In this document: piece after piece, positions 23,641-34,671 of the stretch
How positions within the stretch are numbered: position 1 is the stretch's first letter
How the letters are laid out: each line of letters begins with the position of its first letter
Notes under the pieces: generated by a model
The model's database searches: none
Told to the model about the DNA's origin: nothing
What the model saw: the letters and a program-made list of their open reading frames with translations, nothing else
Assembly: GCF_950023065.1 (NCBI RefSeq)
Contig: NC_088681.1
Span: forward strand, 8,618,001-8,682,000
DNA from: Planococcus citri
Taxonomy: Eukaryota > Arthropoda > Insecta > Hemiptera > Pseudococcidae
Reading direction: 5' to 3'
DNA: 64,000 nucleotides
Translations under genes and position numbers: made by a program

Positions 23641-24260
23641 AAAATTGACACCACTGTATTCCAAAATATTTCTTTGGATTCAGAAATGATAAGCTAAGTA
23701 TAATCTAGAACAGTTTTGAAAAAGAAATTTTTAAAACATGAATTTATGCAAAAATATTTGATTTTATGTTTTCAACCGCTCAATGGAACTCTGAAAGTCG
23801 TCCTGAGAATGACGACAGAGGCTTACAATCTTTTGGAACTGAGCCATTTACCCAAAAACTGGTCGAGCACAGACTGGAGTGAAAAATGTCCTCTCTTTGA
23901 GGACCCTTATCTTCTTTTTAGAAGCATATCCATGACTAACATTTTGTCTGAGTGACTTTCAAGCTCAAAATCAAGATTTCCAATGAACTTGATCAAATTC
24001 CACGTAAATTTACCTACGTACATCAAAAATGAAGTGGGTTCCTGCAATTTTGACCAAATCGTTCATTTTTATGACAAAAATGTTAATCTTCTTCCAAAGA
24101 ACAAGTTCGTTTGATTCTATAATATTTTTTTTTCAGCCAATCCTTTTGTTTTGTCAAAATTGTTGGACAGTTCAACATATTTTACCAAAATCGAAAAAGT
24201 CCCATTTTTCGCCAATGTTGCAAAAACAGTAGGTAAGTAGGTACCTACCTAATGTTTTTG

Positions 24261-25560
24261 ATAACATTGCAAAAAGATAATTGTTTCCTCAAATTGCAAA
24301 TGAATGTTCTACTTTTTGTTAAAAATTGGAAAAAAGTTAAAACAGTTCCATTTTTGCAAAATTTGGAAGGAAAGTTCTGATTTTTGACAAAAATTACAAG
24401 GTCTGGCGTTTTCTTTTTCGGTGAAAAATGCAAAAAAAGCTTTGTTTTTTGCCAAAAAAGGCAAAAAATTAATTATTGTTGTTCCTCAAAACTTTCCAAA
24501 AAAATGAAACTTTTTTTTTTGTAAAAATCGATTGAAAACGTTTTACTATTTGACCAAAATCTTAAAAAAGAAATTTTGTTCTCGCTAAATTTGGAAAAAA
24601 GTTTTACTTTTTTGAATAAATTCATCAATAGGTAGAATAAATTCATCAATAAATTGTACATTTATTGCAAAAATTGCAAAAAAAAGTATGTTTTTACTGT
24701 TAAAATTTGCAAAATAGTGTGTTTTTTTTTCAATATTGTAAACAGAGTTTGACTTTTAATTGACAAAATACTGATTTTTGGCCATCAATTTATGGTAAAA
24801 AGCTCAGTGTTTTTCTAAAGTTGCAAAAAATGCTGTTTTTTTTCAAAAAAATTCTGGTTTTTTTTTTTTAAAATTGTGTTTTTTTTCAAAAAATTACATT
24901 GCAGAAGAGTAGATAATTTTTTTCTCAAGTTGCAGAAAAGTTGAGCTTTCTCCATGAAATTTCAGAAAAAAATGCACTGCTTTCTGGTCAAAATTTCAAT
25001 CAAAGTTTTGGTTCTCGACCAAAAATTGCAAAAAATGCTATTCTTTGTCAAATTTACTGAATTTTTTTTCTGAACAAATTTATCAGCAACTTGTAGGTTT
25101 TTTTCTGCTAAATGTCCCATTACTTATGGTTGCCATGATTCGCAAAAAATATCGAGTTTTGGCCAAAATGTTGAGAATTTTTTTTTTGGCAAAAGGGGCG
25201 AGTAGATTGATTTTTTTTGCCAAAATTTCAAAAATCAGATCGCAACATCCCCTTAAACATCGCTCATCTACTAACAGACTGTCCTTCTTACCAAAATGAA
25301 CGCCCCAGACTTCTAAATTAGAAATGTCCTGCTTATTGGCCAATTTTCAAAAAGTGACCAGTTTCTGCAATAAATTCCAAAACATTTCTGTTTATTTTGT
25401 CAGAAGTGTGAAAAGAGCTCTGCGTTTTGGCCAAAATTGCGGAATAGCGTCCTTGAGTTTTTTGATAAAATAAAAAAATTTCTGCTTTTCGGCAACTTTT
25501 TCAAAAAAAAAAAATATATATATATATAGGCATCGCGGTAGGCTTATGAGCCAATTTTTC
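24261..25560. repeat. Degenerate low-complexity repeat, about 30-35 bp periodicity
   Basis: Long run of diverged ttttggccaaaattgcaaaaaa units with many T and A homopolymers, ending with an AT dinucleotide run at about 25513-25528. Frames here are Phe/Lys/Asn-rich and not credible. Related tracts lie at 14440-15300, 33470-33840, 37930-38170 and 42450-42540. Confidence 0.65.
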
Positions 25561-28500
25561 AAAATTTCAAAATTTTTAAAATCATTTTCAATTTCTGTTC
25601 TAATTAACTAATCGAAATTCTAATTGCACAGTCATTGAAATATATAATTTATCTGTATCAAGAAACAGAATAAAAAATTTTTGGAGAAAATTTTTTCAAA
25701 AAAATTTAAAAATTTTTTGAACTATATTGAATTTTGTGAAAATTGCTTGGTTGTCAAAAAGTCTGAACCACATCAAAATTTTTGGTATCAACAGTATTCC
25801 CATAGAGCAATAAAATGCAGAAAAATCATTAGTCAAATTTATCATCGTGCATACCCAATTTCAACAGGGCTTCGGGTATGCCGACCAGTACTTCCTATTC
25901 TATAGGCCTCATGTTAGTACTACATCTAGCGAACATCTCTGAGAAACATTTGGTGCGCGCAGCTAACTTTGACAAAACTAGTTTGAAACCGGTGGCTCAC
26001 TTGTTATGTAACTTTAGCCTTTACGAAGTGAGCCAGGCTGGTAACCTACTGGTTCACTTCTTATGCAAGATTAACCCATACATGGGTTCATAAGTGTGCT
26101 GTCGTGAACATATATATATATTCTGCTTTTCAGACCAAATTGGGATTCAAATTGAACAAATGAACAGTGACTCCAAAATAGCAAACAAGTTGATGTGTTC
26201 CCCCTTCGCAATAAAATTTTGCTTTTATTCCAAAATTCAAAAAAAATGTGCTGCATTTTTCTGCAAAAATCTCAAACATGGGCATGTTTTTGTCTAATTT
26301 GCAAATAAATTATATCGTCTTCCAGCAATAGCTTTTTTGAATTTTTTAAATTTTCAAAAATTCTCCAAAGTTTTAGAAATGAACTTTGCATTAGCAATTT
26401 CGTTTCATGAAATTCACTTTCATTCTACTTAGCTTGGTTTCGTTCAAATCAGGGAGTGTGAGTCCAAAAGATTGCCTTGAAAAAATATATATACCTACCT
26501 ACCTATTTTATTTTTGTTTGAAAAAATTCTTTCGCAACAATTCAATTAAGAAAATTCTCAAGTATCAAAAATAAAACATTTTTTCGCAGCAAATTTACCC
26601 AAATCCGACTTAATTTAACCCAAGTTTGGCTTTCAGGACCAGGTTTGAAAACTTTTGTGGCCCACTCGGCAGATATAATTCCGTTTCCGGTCAGTTTCTC
26701 GAAACAATAGCGAGTTAGTAAGGGCTCTTATTCTTTGTCATCGTTAGTACTCATGGAAACTTTTAGCCATTCGTCAATGCTGGTACTTTTTTTTTTTGCC
26801 TCAGCACTCAGCTCGTGGCTACCGCAACGAACACGAACACGTTTATAGGCTTTAAACGATACTCGAAAAGAAATTTCATCCCGAAACAATCGAACACGAC
26901 GACGTGATGTGGCACGAGAGTGAGGCTGACGGAGAAGAAAAATGTACTACAAAAAGCCCTCGAATTTATAACCGAGTTTCGCGGCTAGGCTTCATTTTCT
27001 CTTGTTCTACACAACATTAAAGAAGACGCGATAAAGCGAGAAATACACAAGCATAGTATAGTGTGAGTGAGTACGAGTAAGTATATAGCTGATGCTGTAC
27101 GCGCGAAAATAATGGCTAGGCGAACACGGTGCTAGGCTAGCCGTTTTTTGATTAACAGCACAAACGAAACGGATCTTCGCTTCGACAAAATTGCTTCATT
27201 ATACTCTCATTAGAGAGGCAAAGCAGTCTTATTCAAAAAAACAAAAGAGAACGCGATTCCAGTCTACGAGTAAAGTTCCAGTTTAAGCTTTTTCTTTCTG
27301 CTTCTCATCGCATTCTCTCTCGTCGTATAGCGAGTCGGGTCCTTTTATACGAAACGTTTACTTTTTATAGTGTGCTGAGCAAAGTACAGGCGGAGTGAGA
27401 AGAAAAAAAGAATGCCTAGTGAAACGTTCTTCTTCATCGTTCGTTCGTTCGCCGCTCATGCACAATAAAAGTTGGCGTTTTCCATAGGAACTTTTTAACA
27501 ATACGTATACCTACCTACCAAAAGCAACCAACACTTTCTTTTCGAAAATGTTATTACGACATAAAATAACCGGCGTATATATTTTATCGGCTTGAAAAAT
27601 CTTCTATTTGCTCGGCCCACCGCCGACGAATTTATTTATACTCGAAGAAAAACAGAAAGAAGAAAGCACCTATGATGGAGAACACTGTAAATGGGAGGTG
27701 TGAGCTGTCGTCCTCATCAATACACTCGTCCAAAAAATATTTTTGTTTTCTTTTGATGAGTGAAGGTACGAGGCATCTAGCTTGTGTGTGTTTTAACGCT
27801 CGAATAATCCGATAAATTGATCGAGCCGTTGCATTATACTAGCGAGGTTTGCAAACTCACTCTCACACAAACGTGCACTCGTATTGTGTATTTATACCTT
27901 TAATATAGAAAATTGGGCATTCCTCAAACGTACTGGAAAATATGCACATTCGCCTCTATTATGTTTTATGGGTACCAGATCAATGGAAATTTTCAGCTTC
28001 AGGGCGTACAGAGAAAGTTGCCGAATATGGTTGAAATATTTGTGAAATTAGATAGGCTACATTATAGTCATACATCGATAATATTGAGTTTGAAAAACTG
28101 AGCTGTGGTTGAAAAAATTTCAAGTCTTTGATAATCATCTATACTTTTTTAGGCATCCCACCCACCTTCGCCCTCTCTTTTTCCACATATTTCAATTTTC
28201 ATAACCGACATTTTCGGGTAATTATTATTTTCCCCTCAAATACATTAAACAAGTAAGTAAAATTGTTTTCAAAACTCAAAAAAGTCTTCGTAATATTGAA
28301 ACACACAACGAGCTGGTAACCTGTTGCTGTAAAGATATTCAAATTTTCCATGCACACAATGTTTCCAGAAGTACAACTTTAAAAAAAAAAGCTCTCACAA
28401 TGCTGCAGCTGTGAAGCATTTTCCTTTTCGGGATTTTGAATTTTCAATTTGCTCTTGTACATATAGTGCAAAGGTACTCGCCTTTGTAATGTTTTCGTTT

Positions 28501-28904
28501 ATTGTTGTTGTTATAGTATTTTTTATTTTACCTACTTTCGAAGTGAAAGAAAAAAGAAAACAGTTCGCAAGGTGCTCTTAGCAATACTTTAATCTCGGTG
28601 CAAGTGCAATTATCTCGTTTGAAATATTCTTTTCGAGTGTAATCGGTGACAATTGCATTACTTTCGTGGAAATTGTAATAAAAAAGTACGTAAGTATTTT
28701 CTCTCGTTGGATACTTGGGAGTTTATGGGTAACTTTTGTAATACTGTGTGATTTTTATTTTGTAACAAAAGTGTAAATACAAAGTATGAGATTTTTTGGA
28801 TACGATTTTTTAATACGTGTTTGGAAGTGAAAATCTGTTTTTTTTTTTTGTATAGAATTGGTAAACAGGTGCTTTAGATGTGCATTTTTCGATTTTTGGT
28901 GAAA
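25561..28904. other. No gene recognised
   Basis: AT-rich to about 26640, then more complex sequence with more CpG to about 27900. The latter could be part of a gene flank, but I see no exon with both splice signals and sustained codon structure. A short tatatata run lies near 26111. Confidence 0.45.
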
Positions 28905-29130
28905 TTTTGAAAATCAAATTTAAGCCAAAAACTAGCTAAAAAATCAAAATTTTATCAAATTGACCTAGAAAGCCGAAATTGGGGATTCATTCCATTTTCG
29001 ACCAGCGAAATTGATTGGAATAAGTTTCAAACCGTTTTGAGCAGTTCTGGAGCCTCCAGTAGATTTTTTAAAGTTGAAATTTCCACAAAATTTCATTAAA
29101 CGAATTTGGAAATCCAACATTTTTGCAGAA
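28905..29130 (+). repeat. Copy of the 'ggagcctccag' dispersed family
   Basis: Starts with tttcgatttttggtgaaat and contains gagcagttctggagcctcca and atttccacaaaatttcat, in the same order as 53096-53300, 55310-55510 and (without its first part) 37618-37810. The palindrome ctggagcctccag is the constant element. Non-coding. Confidence 0.85.
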
Positions 29131-29179
29131 CTCTAACTTAAGCATGCTATTAAGTCGACTGATTGTGAGTTTAAGTCAT

Positions 29180-30440
29180 TTTAAAAAATATTCAATTCGT
29201 TTGCGGTTAATCGATTACCTAGAAAATTCAATTCGTTCGCAAATGATTCACCAAAAATTAAATAAATGAATCGATTCGTTCGTGAACGAATCACTTATAC
29301 TAATCAATACGTTCGCGAATAATTCACCAAAAATGATTCAATTAGCTTGTGAATGATTCACCAAAAGTCAAGTAATTGAATCAATTCGTTCGCGAATGAT
29401 TCACCAAAATTCAAGCAAATGAATCGATTCGTTCACGAACGAGTCACTTATACGAATAAATTCGTTCGCGCATGACTCACCAAAAAGTATTCGATTCGTT
29501 CGCGAATGATTCACCAAAAATGATTCCATTCGTTCGCGAATGATTCACTGAGAATTATTCAATTCGTTCGCAAATGATTCACCACAAATAATTCAATTAG
29601 TTCATGAATGATTCACCAATAGTCAAGTAAATGAATCGATTTGTCCGCGAATGATTCACCAAAAATTATTCAATTCTTTCGCGAATGATTCACCGAAAAT
29701 TATTCAATTCGTTCGCAAATGGTTCACCAACAATTATTTGATTCCTTCGTGAATGATTCACCAAAAGTCAAGTAAATGAATCGATTCGTTCACGAATGAT
29801 TCACTGAAAATGACTCAATTCGTTCGCGAATGATTCACCAATACGTATTCAATTCGATTGTGAATGATTCACCAAAAATTAAATAAATGAATCGATTCGT
29901 TCGTGAACGAATCACTTATACAAATCAATTCGTTCGCGAATGATTCACCAAAAACTATTCAATTCGTTCGCGAATGATTCACCAATAATTATTCAATTCG
30001 ATCGTGAATGATTCACCAAAAATTAAATAAGTGAATCGATTCGTTCGCAAATGATTCATCAAAAACTATTAAATTCGCTCGCGAATGATTCACTGAAAAA
30101 TTCAATTCCTTCCCGAATGATGCATGTACTAAAAAATATTCAATTCGTTCGCGATTGATTCACTAAAAAAATTCAATTCGTTCGCGAATGTTTCATCAAA
30201 AATTGAATAAATGAATCGATTCGTTCGTGAACGAGTCACTTATACGAATCAATTCATTCGCGAATGATTCACCAACTATTAATCAATTCGTTCATCGCGA
30301 GTGATTTACCTAGAAATTAATCAATTTGTCCAATTGCCAATTGGTTGTGAACGATTCGATTCGATTCACTTTTCTTGAAAACAGATCAAATTCCATTGTT
30401 TCACAAAAAGTGACTCAATTTGTTCGTAAAAGATTATTGT
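29180..30440. repeat. Tandem array built on ttcgttcgcgaatgattcac
   Basis: Units of about 33 bp (attcaattcgttcgcgaatg then attcaccaaaaatt) mix with longer ones that insert aaataaatgaatcgattcgttcgtgaacgaatcacttatacg. Several dozen cores occur. The longer form contains near-palindromes (gattcgttcgtgaacgaatc). Most cores also contain the half-dyad ttcgcgaa (perfect 8-bp palindrome). No gene. Unlike nearby satellites it is rich in CpG. Confidence 0.93.
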
Positions 30441-31596
30441 ATTTGAAGAAAAGTCGGTCCTCTCACGCTCAATGCGTGAGTGTTTTTTTGAATTTTTATT
30501 AAAATTTCCAAAAATTCATTATAAACCCTGAAATGATGAACTTCGCTGCTTATAATTTTGTTCATGGGGATCCTTCCATCTATAGCTTGGTTTCATTCAA
30601 AACCAAAAAGCGTCACTTCAAGCGAATCCTTATTAAAAAATTTAATTATTTTTCAGATTGTTGCCGATACTTGTCAAGTCGTTGTATTTAATTTACATTC
30701 GAGATGTTTTTAATCACGATTCAAATTTGAACAAGACTCACAGCATCAAGATTGTAGACTTCCACCATAATTTCAACTTGGTTGATTCGACGACAATCCA
30801 ATTAAAAGTCAAAATGAGATGGAAAAATTCAATCACACTAGCATCCTAATGAAACTCTCGTCAAAAATTCGCGAAAAAGTACTCTTTATTGCGACATTTC
30901 GCTTCAGCTTGTACAGATTACATCGATCTCCACCACCGAAACGCAAGAAACAAGTAGAAGTGCCAATATCGTACGAATGTGTGAGCGTGTATTTCGCTTA
31001 ATTGAAGGATTCAGAAGGATTACTCTCGAGTCATAGCGAGACTATACAAGTAGCATAGAATTTTTCAAACGAGAAACGTTAAATTTCAAAACGAAATCTT
31101 AAAGAAGGTTTAATTTAATTAGAGTTGCGCGAGAGCTGCCGAGATGGCTGCCATGTTGAACATATTCACGTCGTGGAACATATTGTGTGGCAATTTTTGC
31201 CACCTTGGTATACGAGAGTACCTACGTATTACCTACCATCCATGCACGTTTATTTATAAACTACCTAGAAAATACTCGTATACGTACCTACATATACGAC
31301 GAACAGATGAACATACACATGTGTAGTGTGAGAAGGTAGTTAAGGTAGCTAGTACTCTATACATGACGAGAAACGAGTGAACTCTAGTTAATTAAACCGC
31401 AGTAGAAAAGCGTAAAAGGTTGAACCTTTTTCGAGGCGTTTTCTCCGCTCTCTACACACATTCGATGTCGAATTTCCTTCGTCATCGTCGTCGTCATCGT
31501 CATTCTAAAATACAACTCGAAGGAAAATCCTACTTCTCCCCTGAACCCACCTGCCCCCCGATCCCTCCTCTACACCTGCTCGGAGCTGTTATACAG
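30441..31596. other. No confirmed gene; possible introns or flank of the next exon
   Basis: At 31144 an ATG in good context (gccgagATGG) opens a frame reading MAAMLNIFTSW and meeting ttggtatac at about 31205, but no sustained coding follows. The pyrimidine-rich tract 31540-31590 leads into an acceptor at 31596. Confidence 0.4.
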
Positions 31597-31796
31597 GAAG
31601 AATGATTAGAAGCAGTGGTTCGCAGAGCGTACCGGCTTGTCGTATTAAAACAGATGAACGACTCGAGAGCGTTTTAATTCGCGAAATTAACGATGTCTTG
31701 GAGGTTTCCACGCGTAAAAATCATTTCGTAATGGACGGATTAGGCGAGTCATTTTTAACGGTATTAACTGACACGTTCTCGCTTCACGAGCCTTAA
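31597..31796 (+). CDS. Candidate terminal coding exon, function unknown
   Basis: A pyrimidine-rich tract ends in ttatacag at 31596, a plausible acceptor. From there a frame stays open through ATG at 31602 to TAA at 31794-31796, followed at once by aataaa (31798-31803), a possible poly(A) signal. The 64 residues after ATG include KTDERLESVLIREINDVLEV and end in LTDTFSLHEP; they are mixed in composition and include a predicted-helix-like stretch, unlike the repeat-derived frames nearby. Codons often end in G or C as in the exon at 11372-11527. No family recognised. It could instead be a chance frame, or a short gene starting at 31602. The poly(A) signal so near to the stop is compatible with, but not proof of, a gene end. 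Confidence 0.38.
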
Positions 31797-33182
31797 AAAT
31801 AAATTCGATCTATCGATAAAAACCCACACCCCGAACAGCCATTCGAATCGATTCTCACAACCTTAAAATTAGCCCTCGTCTGCAAAAAAAAAAAAAAGAC
31901 GAACAAAATGAAAATTACAATAACTAAAAATAAAAACCAACCGTTACCCTTCTGCTAATTAACTTTTTTCACCATTTTGTTGAGGCCAAAAAAAAAACTC
32001 CTGCCTGTAACCTAAGGCTAAAAAAAAGGCAATAAAATAACGTGCGGAAATTTATCAAAAAAAAAAAAGTTACCAATAAAGCTTACTACATAAACGGGGA
32101 AGCTACGCTTTGGCAATTTTTCTCCTGTTTCTCTTCACTTGTTGGTTAGAAAGGAGGGGACGAAAGAAAAAAAGAATTATAGAAAACACGAAGCATATTT
32201 CATAATGAACGGACGAACGAGTTCGAGCGTCACGAAAATTTTGACAGTTGATAAAAATATGGAGTTATTTTGTTGGTAAGAAAAATTCCACTCACTATTT
32301 GAGCCTTTTCTCGATTCTCTGACGCACGATTCGGCCATTTTTTTCTTTAATTTTTCGCACGAGCACCTTTCCACATCACACACACTCGATGAGAAATCTC
32401 AACTTGAGAGGATTTCCTCGAAGATTACTCATTAGAAAGGAAATATGAAAACATCTGCTTGAATTTTAGTCGAAATATTGATTTATAACACTCGACCAAG
32501 AAAGTAGAATACATTTTTAATTTGTTTATATAAGAATAGCCTAACCCTTTTCTCGGCGTTGCTGGGTAAAACGGAGGAGTCATTTCGAACCCGAAAATAA
32601 ACTCATTTCTTCGTCGATTTTCATCGAGTTCCTATTTCCAACCTGAACTCGCTGTTTGCAAGTTGAAAAGAACTTTTTTTCTTTTTTTGAAATTGAGATT
32701 TATGTCGGTGTTTTTTTTTTCGTCTTCATTCTGTTCTCTATTCTGTCGTTTTCTCTCTTTCAATCAGCCAGCCAGCCGCTGAAATAAGTTGAATTTATTT
32801 CATAGCGTGTCACATAGAGAGTGGAGATATCGACGGGGCGAAATCGTCATTTTTCATTGTTCCATTTTAGATTGATAAGTTGGTTGTTTTGCTTTCCTGC
32901 CTGCCATGCCTGTTCCCCTGACGCAACGAATTCCAAATAGAAACTCTGTTTGACTCGAAGGCACCCTTTTTTTTCTCCTCTTGCTTTTTCGCCTCTCTTT
33001 CTCAATCGACTAAAATATCAAGTTGACTTTTCGTACAAACAGCCTGATTGCGGCGAAATTTTGATGGATAAGATATGGCGGAAAATTTCTTTTCTTTGGA
33101 GGTTTTGTTACGTCGTCGTCTGCGTTCGTCGAGGATGCCTTCGAGAATTTACCGATGGAAAATTGTAATTATTTTTCGATAA
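31797..33182. other. No gene recognised
   Basis: A-rich runs (for example 31884-31896, 32059-32069) and CpG-containing complex sequence. Open frames up to 72 codons without features. Confidence 0.45.
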
Positions 33183-33420
33183 GTATAAAAGCGCGCGAAA
33201 AGTTTACATATTTGTTTCGAACCGTTCGGTTCGTTTAGAATAAAATGATGTCGAAAGTTATACAGCTGGCGAGGTGTCGTGATGGCTGTAAAGAGGAAAA
33301 AATTCAAAGTGAAATAGAACATCTCCACGAAGCGGAATTTTTTCTCGATTTTATGAAAATTAAATGGGTGGAATTGGATTTTACAGCAAACGGACCATTG
33401 CTGGATTTCATTTCTGGTCA
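33183..33420 (+). promoter_or_regulatory. Possible TATA box with start region and short frame
   Basis: tataaaag at 33184-33191 lies about 60 bases upstream of ATGATG at 33245, which has A at -3 (aataaaATG). The frame reads MMSKVIQLARCRDGCKEEK and is of mixed composition for about 58 codons before it runs into the low-complexity repeat at about 33470, where it turns Phe/His-rich. The first part may be a short exon or may be chance; no donor of good quality was seen (only ggtcaa at 33417). Confidence 0.22.
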
Positions 33421-33469
33421 AAAATGTCAATTTCCTTATCAAAGCATTGGTTTGTTTTCTATTTCGGAA

Positions 33470-33840
33470 GATATTCATTTTCTATCAAGAAATGTACATT
33501 TTCTAATGAAAACCACCCATTTTCTGCCAAAACTTTTCTTTGGGAAAAAATTGTTTATTTTCTTAAAATGAGTATAAAACCCTCATTTCCTTCAAAGCAA
33601 TCTCATTTTTTTTAAAAAATGCTTATTTTTAATTTTTTCACAAAAAAATGCTCAAGTATTTACTTTTAAGAAACGCTCATTTTTCCATCAAAAAGCGCTC
33701 ATTTGCTCCTTAAAAAACGCTCAGTTTCTTCACAAAAAATTTCTCATTCTCTCCTTCAGAAAATGGTTACCCAGTTTCTGTGAAAAAATGCTCATTTTCT
33801 TCAACAAAAAATTCTTATTTTTTCACAAAAAAATGCCTAC
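33470..33840. repeat. Low-complexity repeat of cattttct-type units
   Basis: Roughly 30-35-bp units of the type aaaaaatgctcattttcttc. Non-coding. It abuts the 5' truncation of the LINE at about 33841. Confidence 0.65.
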
Positions 33841-34110
33841 AGATAGAAGAAGATGTAGAAAAGGAGTGGGCATGCCTGAAAAATATTGTACAGAGAGCAG
33901 CAGAGGAGGTACTAGGAAAAAGATCAAGTAGACAAATCCACAAAAAGCTGAAAATCTGGAATGGCGAACTATCAAGAGAAGTGAAGAGGAAACAAAACCT
34001 TCTCCTGAAGTGGATGAGTTCAAAGAACGAGCAAGACAAAGGAAGCTACATACAAAGAACAGTGCCATAAGACAAAAAAGATGATAAGAGAAACAGGACA
34101 GGAACAATAT

Positions 34111-34460
34111 ACGATTTCAATGAAATGTCACAGTGACGTCACTTGACGGACAGCTGTGCTGTGATTGGTCGGTTTCATTGTCAACAAACAAATTTGGCCG
34201 TAAATTATTTGTAGCATTACGTTAAATGGGGAATTTAAAATCTGTAAAGAAATAAGGAAAACGCTTGTTAAATTCGGATTCTGTGTTGAAAAATACCCTA
34301 GAATCATACAAGCTTTCTCCTTATTTCTTTATAGATTTTAAATTCCCCATTTAACGTAATGTTAATTTACATCCGAAAACGTTTGTCGCTTCACGATTAG
34401 CCAATCACAATGCAGCTGTCCGTCAAGTGACGTCATTGTGACGTTTCATTGAAATCGTCT
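34111..34460. mobile_element. Foldback MITE (350 bp) with 4-bp ATAT target duplication
   Basis: Flanked by ATAT (34107-34110 and 34461-34464). The ends pair over about 145 bp: acgatttcaatgaaa at the left against its complement at the right, and the inner cattacgttaaatggggaat against its complement near 34340-34365. Each arm contains tgacgtca (34134-34141 and 34428-34435) and an attgg/ccaat word (about 34167 and 34400). No coding capacity. The superfamily is not assigned. Confidence 0.9.
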
Positions 34461-34671
34461 ATATGAAAGGTTTGTGGTGAACATGAAGAGAGATACATAT
34501 AAACTTAAACCAAAAGTGTACAAAATAATCAAAAGAATATCGGAAGATGAGGTAACTTACACAGAGCCAACATTGCCCCACCAGACTATGAAATAATGGT
34601 TGAATACTACGCGAACATATGGAGTGATCCCGACAATGAAATTGAAGTGGCAAACCATGAGGAGAACAAGT

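Larger units (their letters stand above)
21735..24260 (+). repeat. 1.45-kb tandem duplication containing satellite plus unique segment
   Basis: Copy 1 (about 21735-22750) and copy 2 (about 23100-24260) share satellite units followed by the same 600-bp segment. Anchors: accactg at 22191 and 23650; gattttatgttttcaaccgc at 22321 and 23760; ctaatgtttttgat near 22745 and 24249 (offsets 1459, 1439, about 1504). Both copies of the segment keep an open frame of 69 and 79 codons beginning MKKKF and containing ILCFQPL and TTEAY. At the DNA level they are only moderately diverged, with replacement changes in many codons, so coding is doubtful. Confidence 0.8.
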
